Source: Meconema thalassinum (lineage: Eukaryota > Arthropoda > Insecta > Orthoptera > Tettigoniidae). Taken from it: a stretch of 64,000 nt of DNA. Under the pieces are notes generated by a model, which saw only the letters and a list, made by a program, of their open reading frames with translations, did no database searches and was not told the origin of the DNA. The stretch lies in the NCBI GenBank assembly GCA_946902985.2, contig OX336388.2:224214467-224278466 (forward strand), read 5' to 3'. Shown here piece by piece: positions 10,481 to 21,284 of this stretch. The translations under genes were made by a program, and so were the position numbers. Within the stretch, counting starts at the first letter, position 1; each line of letters opens with the position of its first letter.

Positions 10481-11065
10481 AGTCACTCTACGGCAGAGGC
10501 GGTGCCGAGAAAGAAAATGTAATTAGGGTTGGAAAAAAAGAAAGTAAAAAATAAAAGACCAGATAGGTGTCTTATTTCTGTGCTACCTGATGAAGTAATC
10601 ACAATGCCACAATCGATCACTGAGAAAGATAATCGATCTTGCCTTCGGCTGCTGCTGTCGCTGCTACGAGTGTTACGCAGTAATGATAGGTAGAGAATAA
10701 GGTATTTTAAACCCTTCTGGGCACCATTTCAGCCCAACAAGATAAATAAGAACAATAAGAAGAAACAATTTTCAATCAACATGAAATATTCTCTCTGTAT
10801 CCATTCACTTGGTCTGTCACACCTTTGTAATGATTAATACCTCAAGACATTCCATTGGCGCTGCGCTGCGCTGCGTTCTGATTCGTTCATCTCTCCCAAG
10901 ATACGTTCTAATGATATCAGTAGTTGTTTCAGTTAGTGGCTTGGGTATCATGGTCATCATCGCTGTGAACAGGATGCGAAATAATTACCTTCCGAGTTTT
11001 AAACACAAATAATAATTAATACATAATTATGGTAATTACAGCTTCAAAATAAGAGCGGTAGAGAT
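10481..11065. other. No recognisable feature
   Basis: A 'gctgcgctgcgctgcg' microrepeat at 10860-10875 is the only structure seen. No coding frame supported. Confidence 0.3.
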
Positions 11066-11077
11066 AACATACACAGT

Positions 11078-11535
11078 TGGTTGGTTCCTTAGTTTAGAGG
11101 CTGCGACAACGCGGTCATGTATCCCCATGTACTTTGGGTGTGTGTAGAATCTGTCTGATAACCGGTGTTAATTGTGATGACTGTATTAGTGTGTGTATCT
11201 GCTTTTTAATTCAAGTATGGACTGCAACTTTGAATTTTTCAAATAGTTCCTACTCTTGCAGCCAAACGCCACCGTCAACGACTACTAGGCCTAGTTCAGA
11301 ACTCAGCTACTAGACGCCACCGCAGTCGGCTCTTGGCAACGAACGTAGCAACCTAAGAGCGTTGTTTACATTCTTAACCTATACAATTTAGTTTCACACA
11401 GGTGTAATTAGTGGAAAGTTCTTTAACATGCCATAAATCTATGACAGGGGACCGCCGGCTTTACTTCCCCTTCGTAGGAAGGCATACTGAGGGATTTTTA
11501 ACGCTCTTAAAAATCAGACGGCTTCGGCCGGGTTG
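11078..11535 (-). repeat. SINE-a copy 5, 5'-truncated, perfect 12-bp TSD
   Basis: Reverse SINE-a whose 3' end is at 11078 ('ttggttggttcctta') and which stops at 'cggcttcggccgggttg' inside box B, so box A is missing. Perfect duplication aacatacacagt at 11066-11077 and 11536-11547. 5' truncation plus a TSD of this size is expected for LINE-driven target-primed reverse transcription. Confidence 0.9.
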
Positions 11536-11840
11536 AACATACACAGTGTCATTACATTATGTTTTGGTTCACATGGCAGCGTGTCCCTCATTTGTTTCCA
11601 AGGAAACTTATACGAGGAGATAGTTTCTACGGATGAAAATGTGTAAGGAGCATCTGTAAACTTCTAGGAAAACAAAGCAAGGCATGTCACGCCATCTCTC
11701 AGAGCTACCAAATAACAAATATAAAACCGTCGAAGAATCGACTCTGTCGCTAAAGAAATGGGAAAACCGTCGATCCCTCGATGCTTGCCATTTCTAGGTT
11801 TAAAGTGCCAAATTCCAAAAATATCCCCTGAGTAGTAATA

Positions 11841-12670
11841 TAAGGTGCGTTCAAAAAGTCACGAGCCGGAGGCTGTAATGCGCAAACCGGTGACGACATC
11901 GGCTAATCGTGGCGTGTGTAATGAGGTGAGGTTCCGACCAGAGCGTGGAAGGTCACAGCCCGTCGCTAGACGGCACGCGCGCACGTCACGTGACGATACA
12001 AAGCGAGCAGCAGCACGCATCAATCGTCCAACGCTGCCAGTCGCATTGCAAACAGTGATATGGAGGCGTCAACCGAGGAGCAAAGAGGTGTTGTTCGGTT
12101 TCTGACAGCGGAAGGAGTAGGGGGAAAGGATATTCATCGCCGAATGTCACAAGTGTACGGCGAACACTGCATGTCCCTTGCAAGGGTCAAGGCGTGGCAC
12201 AAGCGCTTCAGAGAAGGACGGGTGTCGTTAGCCGATGATGCCCGGTCTGGGGCACCCCCCTGCATTACCGATGACAACGTCCAGCTGGTTGATGCACTCA
12301 TTACCTAGGACCGCCGAGTGACAGTTAACGCCATAGCCGCCGTGGTCGCTCCACGATAATGCACGACCTCATACGGCCAACACAGTCGCGGCACTCCTGC
12401 AGAAATTCAAATGGGAGGTTCTCGACCACCCTCCATGTTTGGTCCCCTGAAAAGGGCTCTGCGGGGCCAACGATTCACCTTGGACGTCGACGTCCAGCTG
12501 TACGTGGGAAACTGGTTCACATCGCAGCCCAGGGAATTTTATGAGACAGCCATTCCCCATCTCGTGTCACAGTGGGACAAGTGCCTCAACAGTCAGGGCC
12601 AATACTTCTAACATACAGGTACTGGTTTCTGTGATTATGCTCCGGCTCGTTACTTTGTGAACGCACCTTA
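11841..12670 (+). mobile_element. Mariner-type element, copy 1 (internally deleted)
   Basis: An 830-bp element with TA at both flanks (11839-11840, 12671-12672) and ~31-bp terminal inverted repeats starting TAAGGTGCGTTCA. It encodes the first and last parts of a mariner transposase (see next entry). The two ends differ beyond the TIR, as in a normal mariner. Confidence 0.85.
12060..12611 (+). pseudogene. Mariner-type transposase, broken
   Basis: The frame opens with MEASTEEQRGVVRFL, followed by the N-terminal helix-turn-helix of mariner transposases (VKAWHKRFREGR), and hits a TAG at 12306-12308. A short DNA-binding remainder follows, then an HDNARPHTA-type block (one catalytic Asp region) at about 12356-12385 and a C-terminal piece from FGPLKRALRGQRF to WDKCLNSQGQYF, ending near 12611. 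The segment between the DNARPH block and FGPLK, where the third catalytic Asp (SPD) normally lies, is deleted. The protein cannot be active. Intact mariners are ~340-350 aa; this locus has less than two thirds, with stops and frame changes. Confidence 0.8.
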
Positions 12671-12672
12671 TA

Positions 12673-13071
12673 TATAGAGATTATCCCGTGCCCACTAAAC
12701 TGGGAATCTCTTTGAGGAGAGATGTAGGAACTTGGTAATATTTTCCTTAAGTAGGGATCTCCTACTTGAAGCCGGAGGAAAGGAACATAACTGCGAGCTA
12801 TTTATGTGTCGCGGGAAACAATCACCATTAAAGAAAGAAAAGAACTCGACTGTCTTCCTGTAATAATCTTCATCTTTTTTTTTCTTCTCGCTGTACTGTC
12901 GAGTCCTTTCTGGTACGTTAGAGTTCCTAGTGTGTGAGCGACTGATTCTCTAATGACACAATCTTCCTTCCGCCGGAAATTCGTCACTACAACCACGTTC
13001 CTTTCTCTTCCTCTAAGTAAAAATGCACTATAGCAGCAATGTAATGCTTCAATCCATTCAAGAAGGGTTTC
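12673..13071. other. No recognisable feature
   Basis: Spacer between the mariner copy and the hAT-type element; nothing recognised. Confidence 0.3.
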
Positions 13072-13247
13072 CTCTAGTGCAGTGGTTTTCAACCATTTAG
13101 ACACTGCAACCCCCTTTTTAGGCTGAGTATTTTGGCGAACCCCCCAACTTTAACCCTAGCAATACCAACGAGTGGGGATTTCTCACGGTTTATTAATAGT
13201 ATTCCTTTTCTACGATTACTGTACAGAAATTTATTGGCTATTTTGAA

Positions 13248-13467
13248 AATAATAATAATAATAACGTTATTGGTTTTACGTCCCTTTTAACTACTGTGGC
13301 TTTTAGAGACGCCGGGGTGCCGAAATTTTGCCCCGAAGGGGCTCTTTAACGTGCCAGTAAATGTACTGACACGGCTACCTCTCATTTGCGCACCCTCAAA
13401 TGCCAGCTGACTGCGCCAGGATACGAACCTGCAACCTAGGGCCCCGCAAGCGAGAACGTTACCGTGT
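13248..13467 (-). repeat. SINE-c copy 4 with 10-bp TSD
   Basis: Reverse SINE-c including the ATT tail (left) and most of the tRNA head (right). Flanked by ctattttgaa at 13238-13247 and 13468-13477. Inserted in the hAT-type element. Confidence 0.85.
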
Positions 13468-13757
13468 CTATTTTGAATCCTTTCTTTAAATATTAATTCT
13501 TGTATAAGATATTAACAATTTTCTTTTGGTGGGCACGGAAACCCCCCGTTGGTAGTTTGTGTGCCTCGTCATACTATGAACTGTGGTAAGGGTAAAAGTA
13601 CAACAAAGTGAACAAAACCACCATAATTTGTTCTGGTTGCAAGAGGTACACATGCGGAAAACACAGTAAAGAACAGTCGTATGTTCCACTTGTGTTGGAG
13701 ATGGCGAAGAGTGTGATCAGTGAATAATTAGCTTCCTGAACTTCTTTTTTTCATGAT

Positions 13758-14116
13758 TTGTATCATTTTAAATGATCTAGTAACTTCGTCGTTATGTTAC
13801 GGCGACGTCACGAAATGTACCGAGAATGCACTGAGGTGTGTGACGTCATAGTACCGCTTGGTGCATGTGTACTGAGTTCACTGGTGAGCTCTGGAGTTAC
13901 GAGACGGCAACGACACGTCATCCAGCCAGCTCCCTCCTTTCCCTCATGACTTGTACCTTCCTAGTGTTCTGATTGTTTCTTGATCATCTAACATGTCAAG
14001 AGTCTTTGCCTTCGAGCGAAGCGAGAAGCCTCCAGCCTTTCTAGCATTTTTCAGCATTTGTAGCATTTACTGTAAAATAATATAAAGTCCAGTCTTTCCG
14101 ACCGACTGTCTCTTTT
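13758..14116 (-). repeat. TR4 copy 3 (short)
   Basis: Reverse, deleted copy of TR4: the 3' hairpin TATCATTTTAAATGAT at 13761-13776, 'acttcgtcgtta', 'gtgtgtgacgtcatagtacc', and at the other end the 5' module 'agtctttccgaccgactgtc'. Located in the hAT-type element. Confidence 0.65.
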
Positions 14117-14592
14117 TGATTTTGTTTGCAACTGTTGTTAATTAAGTTATAATTTTGCCATTTAAGGTTGAAAATACAAAATATGTTGATTAAAGGATAA
14201 TGTAAATCACAAAAAAGGAACTTACAGTATTATTGTGGTTACAAATCCCTCCCCCAAGTTGGTAGCCCGTGGTTTGAAAAATATTGCTAGGGTTAACGTT
14301 AAAACAATAATTTAAAAAATGCAATAATTGTTAAGTTTTATTCATAAAAAACACTTGTAACTAATATTAATAAACATTACTAAAAAACTTGTTATTTCCA
14401 AACAAGCTCAAGTTTCTCATTAATAGAATAAAAAACGTAAAAGTTTAATACAATGTGAGTACATTCTTTTAATTAAAAAATACAGCAATAACTCATTTTT
14501 TTACTGTTTCTCGTTTCTCGCGAACCCCCAAGTCACATCCTGCGATCCCCCAGGGGGTCGCGACCCTTTTGTTGAGAACCCCTGCTCTAGTG

Positions 14593-15621
14593 AAACGGAG
14601 GGCTTTGGTGATGCTAGCGACTGATGTTTTGAGGAATAAAACATCTAGGTCATTCGCCCCAATGGTAAGTATGAGAAAGAATTTGAAATGAGTTCTTTCT
14701 ATTGATTCATTTAGGTGCTTTTCGACATAAAGGTCAGTTAGCCACGAGTACTTGGGCGTATATATATATATTTGTATTTATAAATGGTGCAAGATCGACA
14801 GCGGTAGCTACGCTCGCTAACACGCAGCGCTAGGCCATGGTACCGAACCCGGACTTCAGGTGTCACTGCTAGCTACACCACGAGGTGACCTACTGGAAAG
14901 ATGAATGCGACGACCATGGTACAAGTAAGAGAAAGTAATCCTGGACTCAGCTCTGTTACCTACGGCACCAACCCTCGTCTCACTAGTTGTGAGCCCTTGA
15001 GGTAGTGTACCATATGTCATGATTCGGGGTACCTACCTCAATTCTAAACCTGCACACACTACTACAGTTACCACGGAAGCACAGGTTATCAGAAAAAAAA
15101 ACAATACACATCCTAGTACATGGGGCTAATGACCAAGATATCAGAGATCTCTCACATGAATTATCTTAATAATAATAATAATAATAATAACAACAACAAC
15201 AGCGTAATCTCTATGAGTATTCAAGAACGCTTGTCCCGCCTACTGAACTAGCATAGTAGCTAGTCCCACCTCCAGATGACGACACACTCTGTGTTGCTGA
15301 GAAGGTAGCAGAACGTGGTTTACAATATGATTCCTTTTCCCTCCGTCCCTTACATAACTTAAAGATAAGCACAGATTAATTTAATTATTTCCTTTCAATA
15401 AGATGTCATTTACGTTCTGACGCAATCCCAAGTTATGACTGGAGGTGTCGTAATTGGACTTGAGAGACACCTGGATGTAGCCTGCAGAAGACAGCAAGAA
15501 AATCATCCTTAAATCGACAATCACCTTTTTACAAAAAATGATCTAAATAATATACAGTATCAATACACAGTGGAATTTAGGCAAAATCCTGTTTCTTTTA
15601 ACACACACGATTGAGATCAAG
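14593..15621. other. Unassigned, with SINE debris
   Basis: No gene. Contains a minus-strand tRNA-like SINE-g head at about 14795-14895 (CCTCGTGGTGTAGCTAGCAG; GGTTCGGTACC), a degraded SINE-a tail at about 15050-15145 ('acaggttatcag', 'tacatggggctaatgacc'), and an AAT microsatellite at about 15169-15190. Confidence 0.4.
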
Positions 15622-15623
15622 TA

Positions 15624-16455
15624 TAAGGTGCGTTCAAAAAGTAACGAACCGGAGGCTGTAATGCGCAAACCGGTGACGACATCGGCTAATCGTGGCGTGT
15701 GTAAGGAGGTGTGGTTTCGACCAGAGCGTGGAAGGTCACAGCCCGTCGCTAGAGGGCACGCGTGCACGTCACGTGACGATACAAAGCGAGCAGCAGCATG
15801 CATCAAGCGTCCAACGCTGCCAGTCGCATTGCAAACAGTGGCATGGAGGCGTCAAACGAAGAACAAAGATGTGTTGTCCGGTTTCTGACAGTGAAAGGAG
15901 TAGGAGGAACGGACATTCATCGCCGAATGTCACAAGTGTACGGCGAACACTGCATGCCCCTTGCATGGGTCAAGGCGTGGCACAAGCGCTTCAGGGAAGG
16001 ACGGGTGTCGTTAGCCGATGATGCCCGGTCTGGGTCACCCCCCTGCATTACCGATGACAACGTCCAGCTGGTTGATGCACTCATTACCCAGGACCACCGA
16101 GTGACAGTGAACGCCATAGCCGCCGTGGTCGGATTGAGCGTCGGAAGTGTGCACACCATCATGAAGGAACGGCTGCACTTGCGGAAAGTGTGTGCCCAAT
16201 GGGTGCCCCACAGTCTTCAACCACAGCAGGAAGCATGTCGAATGGCCTAATGTATTGGTCTTGGTTGGTCGATTGATGCATGCTGCTGCACGCTTTGTAT
16301 CGTCACGTGACGTGCACGCGTGCCCTCTAGCGACGGGCTGTGACCTTCCACGCTCTGGTCGGAACCACACCTCGTTACATACGCCACGATTAGCCGATGT
16401 CGTCACCGGTTTGCGCATTACAGCCTCCGGCTCGTTACTTTTTTAACGCACCTTA
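15624..16455 (+). mobile_element. Mariner-type derivative, copy 2, ~190-bp TIRs
   Basis: 832 bp with TA flanks at 15622-15623 and 16456-16457. Unlike copy 1, both ends carry the same long head: about 15624-15813 is repeated inverted at about 16267-16455 ('ggaggctgtaatgcgcaaac', 'cgtgacgtgcacgcgtgccc'). Between them lies only the DNA-binding part of the transposase. The natural 3' end and catalytic region have been replaced by an inverted copy of the 5' end, giving a foldback. Confidence 0.85.
15843..16250 (+). CDS. Mariner DNA-binding domain-only protein
   Basis: An open frame from ATG 15843 (the Met equivalent to copy 1) to TAA at 16250, 135 residues; an in-frame ATG at 15798 would add 15. 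It contains the whole bipartite N-terminal domain of mariner transposases: a first helix-turn-helix (VKAWHKRFREGR, about residues 38-49) and a second (NAIAAVVGLSVGSVHTIMKE, about 86-105), ending shortly after KVCAQWVPHSLQ. The catalytic D,D,D domain is absent, with no internal stop. If expressed it could bind the element ends without cutting them. Truncated DNA-binding transposases act as repressors in other systems (for example P-element KP); that role here is inference. It may equally be a neutral relic. Confidence 0.6.
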   Translation: MEASNEEQRCVVRFLTVKGVGGTDIHRRMSQVYGEHCMPLAWVKAWHKRFREGRVSLADDARSGSPPCITDDNVQLVDALITQDHRVTVNAIAAVVGLSVGSVHTIMKERLHLRKVCAQWVPHSLQPQQEACRMA

Positions 16456-16457
16456 TA

Positions 16458-16889
16458 TTATCATGAATGATTATGACTAATGATAGGTGTTTTATTGCCT
16501 ATTTTAATGTAGGTACATGCATTTTCATTTGCGACTGATTTTGCCATTCGGCGTCCAGTCTTGTCTGCAAGTCTCTAATTGCGAACAAGTCATCTCCATG
16601 ATCCCGTATTAGCAGTTAGCACTGCTTCTACTCCTCTCACTTTGAAATCGTTCAAGACGAATATAACCATCGCTACCTATAGTCTTTCCGTTTGGCCATG
16701 ATTGCCAGAGGATTAAGGGACTTCTCGGAACTCAACTGACGTCACCCACAATCCCGACCCGCTCGCCGGACCGGCCGGTGGCGCACAATGACTCACCTAC
16801 TGGCGCTGTCTCACTGCACTAAAACTTTTATTATTTCAAGTTTAAATTTACAATGTTCAAGTATTTTAAATTCTACAAAAAATTCTAAA
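16458..16889. other. No recognisable feature
   Basis: Nothing recognised; mixed-composition spacer. Confidence 0.3.
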
Positions 16890-17175
16890 GAAAATGAATC
16901 TTGAGAGAACACACTTCCCAAGTATTTAGAATATTCCACTAGCTCCAGTTTAGTTCCTCCTCTCTGACATTCAATTTCCTTGCGTTTCTTACCCTTGTCT
17001 TTGAAATGCTTATCTTCTTACCACCCTGGCTACATTTCTGTTCTGACATGTTGGCTTGCAAGCTTTCGACGGAACCTGTCATTCCAACCAGGCCATCGGC
17101 ATAAGTCAGACTGCTTAGCCCACCTGGTTTCCACCTAATTGAATTCCACCCAGCCAGTTTATGCCCTTCAGCAAG

Positions 17176-17181
17176 TGGTCT

Positions 17182-17220
<39 letters not shown>

Positions 17221-17722
17221 CCGTCATGCCCGACTAGGGAGCGCGATTGAACTTATTTCGCTGATGGCATTGCCTTTCTCTTCTCCCAAAATCTCTTCAT
17301 CTTCTCGCTGTGGCTTCTCTTGCGATCTTCTGACCAGGTTTTGTTGGTGATAGCGCTTGGATGGTCTGCAAAGCGGTGATTATCGACTAATTCTCTGTCT
17401 AGTACAAAGCCATCTGTGATGCCTATTTCCTGAAGATCTTTTCCAACTTCAAGCAGCCAGATGTTATTAACTTTCATTGACAGGGCAAGATTAAGAATCC
17501 ATTTGGTCAATCTCTGATTGCCCATCCTGAGGATATGCCCGTAAAATTTCAATCGTCTTTTCCTAAATGTGTCTGAGATTTTCTCCGAGTGCTGGTGTAA
17601 GTCTTGGGATTTTCTTTTCATCCAGATTCCCCCTAAACAGACTGGTCCAAAACTTTTTCTTAGGAATTTCCTTTCTTACTTTTCCACATTAATGATCTGC
17701 CCCCCCCCCCCCCCCCCCCCAT
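17176..17722 (-). pseudogene. LINE 3' fragment inserted in the older LINE
   Basis: Minus-strand C-terminal region of a non-LTR element ORF: RKFLRKSFGPV, then FRKRRLKFYGHILRMGNQRLTKWI, then the terminal KTWSEDRKRSHSEKMKRFWE with KRK (stop near 17253). Its 3' end is followed by a GAAA-type tail (the TTTC run at 17182-17219 on the plus strand). The 5' end is truncated at a C run (17700-17720). It is one of six pieces here with the same C-terminal motif. 5' truncation plus a simple-repeat tail indicates a LINE insertion. Confidence 0.7.
17182..17219 (+). repeat. TTTC microsatellite
   Basis: About nine TTTC units; read on the minus strand it is the GAAA tail of the LINE fragment. Confidence 0.85.
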
Positions 17723-18089
17723 AATCAAATGGCCTATATATAACATAAACAGTAGTGGTGAGAGCTTAAAGCCTTGCCTTACTCCTGTAACAACCTTGAA
17801 CCAAGAACTAATCCTACTATCAACTCTCACTGCTGCTTGATTATCAACCCAGATACTTTTGATTGCCTCTAGCAGCCTTCCATCGATAACATAAACCCTT
17901 TAATTCAAATGTTGTGGATTATTTTGAAGTCTATTATTTCATGAACAATTTCTAGGTTTATTACAAGTTTAAAAAAATACAAAAATACAAATTTCAAAGT
18001 TTTGTAATTTTTCACTTCATATTTCCACGGCCGTCTACTATTATTATTCAGCAAAAGGATGAGGTAATCCAACAAACCCTACTTTATAG

Positions 18090-18665
18090 TATAAAACGAA
18101 GACCCCATTTCTTGGATGTAACGGGTAATCTCGAGAACCAATGGATGGATTTTGATGTGGTGTTCACCATTCTGTAAAGGATTTCTCGGGGAAGGTTTCT
18201 GTAGAACAACAGTCATTTATGACCGAAGGAAGCCGAGCAGTAGCGATTTCAATGACTTGATTCAAAGAAATACCCGCCGTCTGTGCGCCTTTTAAGCTTA
18301 CGGTGGGTAAACCGTTAAAAATATCAATATACGATGAGTGTAAGAATTGTTCAGCATGAACAGTTCTATAAAAAGTCCGTGTCGGCATATTTTTATCTTT
18401 AATACATCGCCCACTATAATGAATTTACGTTTTCATTTCTTCCAACAATCTCCATTCAATTACTGAGGAGACAGTTTACTAGCTAGCTTGGTGATCTCCC
18501 CAGTTACATCCTAGCTAGCGGACGAGCCTATTACCCCAGATACAGCCAGCAGCAAACTGTTGTGTCGTGTTGAGTTAAGACTTCAGAGAAGATTGGTCGT
18601 GTTTGGAGTTTCCCTGGAAGTGCAACTCGGATTTTCTTCATTTCGCCTGTGAACGTTTCGTTCCA
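18090..18665 (-). repeat. Repeat E, copy 1
   Basis: Reverse copy of a dispersed repeat also found at 59901-60435 ('agttgcacttccagggaaac', 'gaagtcttaactcaacacga', 'gtttgctgctggctgtatct', 'ggtttacccaccgtaagc' region, 'ggttctcgagattacccgt'). Its central part also lies within TR4 copies 1 and 2. A minus-strand frame (MPTRTFYRTVHAEQFLHS...) is open for 74 codons here but broken in other copies, so no gene is claimed. Confidence 0.55.
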
Positions 18666-19141
18666 CAAAATACACAGTCAAGTTAAGATTGGACGGAAGG
18701 GAGATTTGTGTTTCTTGCACTTCGCCATTCTTAAATTACGTCTGATAAGAATTCGTTGCACATGCATCTCCATGATAATAATGCTGAGCTTCTATGCACA
18801 AGATGGCGGGTTCAAACCCAGCCGAAGCCGTCGGATTTTTTAAGAGCGTTAAAAATCCCTCAGTATGCCTTCCTTCGGAGGGGAAGTAAAGCCGGCGGTC
18901 CCATGTCATAGATTTATGGCATGTTAAAGAACTTTCCACTAATTACACCTGTGTGAAGCTAAATTGGACAGGTTATGATAGTAAACAACGCTCTTAGGTT
19001 TCTTCGTTCGTTGCCAAGACTCGACGGCGGTGGCGTCTAGTAGCTAAGTTCTGAACTTGGCCTAGTAGTCGTTGACGATGGTGCTTGGCGGCAAAAGTAG
19101 GAGCTATTTTAAAAATTCTAAGTTTCAGTACTTAAATTAAA

Positions 19142-20565
19142 CAAGTAGTTCCGTGAAGAACTATACAGCCTATTTTCATATATCCTACTCATGTTAATTG
19201 TCTCTATCAACATACAAAATTTCAGTTTAATTGCTGTAACAGATTCGTAGATATTGAGAACCGTCTAAATATTTCATATGGTCGACAGGATGGATTTTTA
19301 TTTTTGTACTATTACATTAAGATTATTGTGTACGTGTGGTATTCAAACTTCAATCGCATGATTAGAACACAAGAAGTAAAAACGAGATTTTAAAAGTACG
19401 CACAGCAGCCATCTTGTGATTATGCAAACAATTGAAATAAATTACATGCCAGTGGATCAACATTTGTATAAGCATTTAACGTGCAAAGTTTCACGGCACT
19501 CGGATAGTTAATTCGCGAGAAACGTCCATTTAAATATTTATACTTCGCGTCGCCACCATGTTGGATTTGTGCTCACCAGGTTACTGAAAGTCCTATAGGT
19601 GAACATATGTTCATAGTCTCTATGAACATTTAAAAACATCTGTTTGGTTGCTGTAAAAGATTCATAGATATTGAGAACCGTCTAAATATTTCGGAAGCTT
19701 GCCATTTAGGATTGTTATATGTATAGGCCATAGAGTTATGTACCATTCAAGGACAATTATTGCCTAGCTTCATTATTCAAACTTTCACTTCGATCACATG
19801 ATTACGACACAAGAATAAAAACTTAATTTTATAATTTCGCACAGCCGCCATCTTGAGGTTATGTAAACAATTGAATTAAATTAGATGGCAGTGCATTACA
19901 ATCTGCAAAATCATTTACTGTACCACATTTCACTGCGCTCAGAGAGTTAAATCACGAGAAAAGTCTATTAAAATATTTCAAATTCGCTTGGTCGCCATGT
20001 TCGTTTTGTACTTTACATGTTTATGAAATATACATAGGTAAACTTGTAATAGTACCCTTTATCACCGTACAAAATTGCATGATGATATCTGTAATAGTTT
20101 CGGAGATATAGAATGTCAGTGAAATATTTCGCACAGCCGCCATTTTGAAGTTATGTAAACAATTGAACTAAATTAGACTCCAGTGCATTACAATGTGTAT
20201 ACACATTTGCTGTACCAAGTTTCATTACGTTTGGATAGTTAAATCGCGAGAAATGTCTATTTAAAAGTCTCAATTTCGCTTGACCGCCATGTTGGTTTTG
20301 TAGTCACCAGATTTTTGAAAGTCTCATTGGTGAACTTTTAGTAGTGCCCTTTATTACCGTACACAATTTCAGGGCGATATCGGTAATAGTTTCGGAGATA
20401 TTGAATGCTAGTGAAATATTTCGCACAGCCGCCATGTTGGATTGGTGAGACGTAACAAAATTTGAAGAGCACGGTCGAGGTCGCCGGGAATAGTGCTATG
20501 AACTTCCCGAGTTTCATTGAAATCGCTCCAGCCGTTTAGATTTTATTAGGGGACACACACACACA

Positions 20566-20606
<41 letters not shown>

Positions 20607-20667
20607 CACACACGGACAAAAGGTGATCTCATAAACCTATTTTTTCAAAATTGAAAATAGGCTAAAA
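19142..20667 (+). repeat. TR2 copy 2 (longer)
   Basis: About 1.53 kb, beginning with the start module 'caagtagttccgtgaagaac', then AGCCTATTTTCAT at 19167-19179; the 3' end is GAAAATAGGCTAAAAA (20653-20668) with hairpin CTATTTT...AAAATAG. Tandem units of about 290 bp are marked by 'tttcgcacagccgccat' at about 19842, 20131 and 20425. A CA microsatellite precedes the 3' end. It has one unit more than copy 1, which explains the length difference. Confidence 0.75.
20555..20622 (+). repeat. CA microsatellite inside TR2
   Basis: Interrupted CA/ACAC run, in the position where all TR1-TR3 copies carry a CA or GACA tract. Confidence 0.85.
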
Positions 20668-20797
20668 ACAGATAACACACACTAATACAGCCATCACAAT
20701 TAACACCGGTTATCAGACAGATTCTACACACACCCAAAGTACACGGGGCTACATGACCGCGTTGTCGCAGCCCCTAAACTTAAGAACCAACCAACTG

Positions 20798-21029
20798 CAC
20801 CCTTCAATAAAGCATGGTTTCGTCGAGAGTCGTCTACGGGGTCGTGTTCAGTCCTGACTGCGTTACACAGCAAAGTTCGCTTAAAACAACATGCTCTAAT
20901 GAATAGAAAGGTTCATGACAGAGGCTATACTAGAAATAAAATGAATAACAAGTAGAATAAAATAAATTTAATGACTGAAAGGTATGTGCATAATAATGAT
21001 AATAAATAATAATATTCGACTATCTCTGG
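20798..21029. other. No recognisable feature
   Basis: AT-rich spacer, nothing recognised. Confidence 0.3.
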
Positions 21030-21284
21030 AAGAAAAAGACCACCACAACATGGATTAAGGAAGTTAGGAAAGATTTAGAAAAGTTAAACATCACAGAATC
21101 TCAAATGCTAGAAAGAAATGAATTTAAGAGCAAAGTGAACAATCTGGAAGGGTTTCAAGATGAAGGGAGACCTAAGAGAAGTGGACGAACTTGGACAGAA
21201 GACCAAAGAAAAAATGCCAGTGAACGCATGAAGGAATATTGGAGACAGAGGAAACTCCAGGCAAAGGATAAGAAAAAGAAATAA
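21030..21284 (+). pseudogene. LINE C-terminal fragment
   Basis: One frame reads TTWIKEVRKDLEKLNITESQ..., ending with the shared motif RTWTEDQRKNASERMKEYWR plus QRK and a lysine-rich tail before TAA at 21284. The downstream 'gcgtgatcctaagtgg' resembles the sequence after the 56584 copy ('gcgtggtccttagttt'), so a little 3' UTR is also conserved. The rest of the LINE is absent. Confidence 0.65.

Larger units (their letters stand above)
13080..14584. mobile_element. hAT-type non-autonomous element, perfect 8-bp TSD
   Basis: 1505 bp with ends CAGTGGTTTTCAACC (left) and, inverted, CAGGGGTTCTCAAC (right), flanked by ctctagtg at 13072-13079 and 14585-14592. An 8-bp duplication with CAGNGG...CAACC-like ends is characteristic of hAT elements of the Charlie kind. 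The right terminus also carries 'gggtcgcgaccc'. No transposase frame found. SINE-c (13248-13467) and a TR4 fragment (13758-14116) sit inside. Confidence 0.85.
16890..17910 (-). pseudogene. Old LINE reverse transcriptase, split
   Basis: Reading the minus strand: 17910-17725 encodes an RT block including VVTGVRQGFKLSPLLFMLYI. The next part of the same domain, AGWNSIRWKPGGLSSLTYAD, lies at about 17170-17080, where YADD has become YADG, and continues to about 16890 with stops. Between the halves sits a 3' fragment of a second LINE (17176-17722). The join point matches the normal spacing between the GVRQG and YADD blocks. The loss of a catalytic Asp and the stops mark it as dead. Confidence 0.65.
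18781..20797 (+). repeat. SINE-a copy 6, split by TR2
   Basis: SINE-a from 'atgctgagcttctatgc' (head truncated before box A; box B GGGTTCAAACCC near 18810) to about 19141, resuming at about 20668 with 'cagataacacacactaatac' and ending 'aaccaaccaact'. TR2 copy 2 occupies the gap, in the A-rich stretch that other copies show as 'aaaacagataacac'. Confidence 0.75.
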
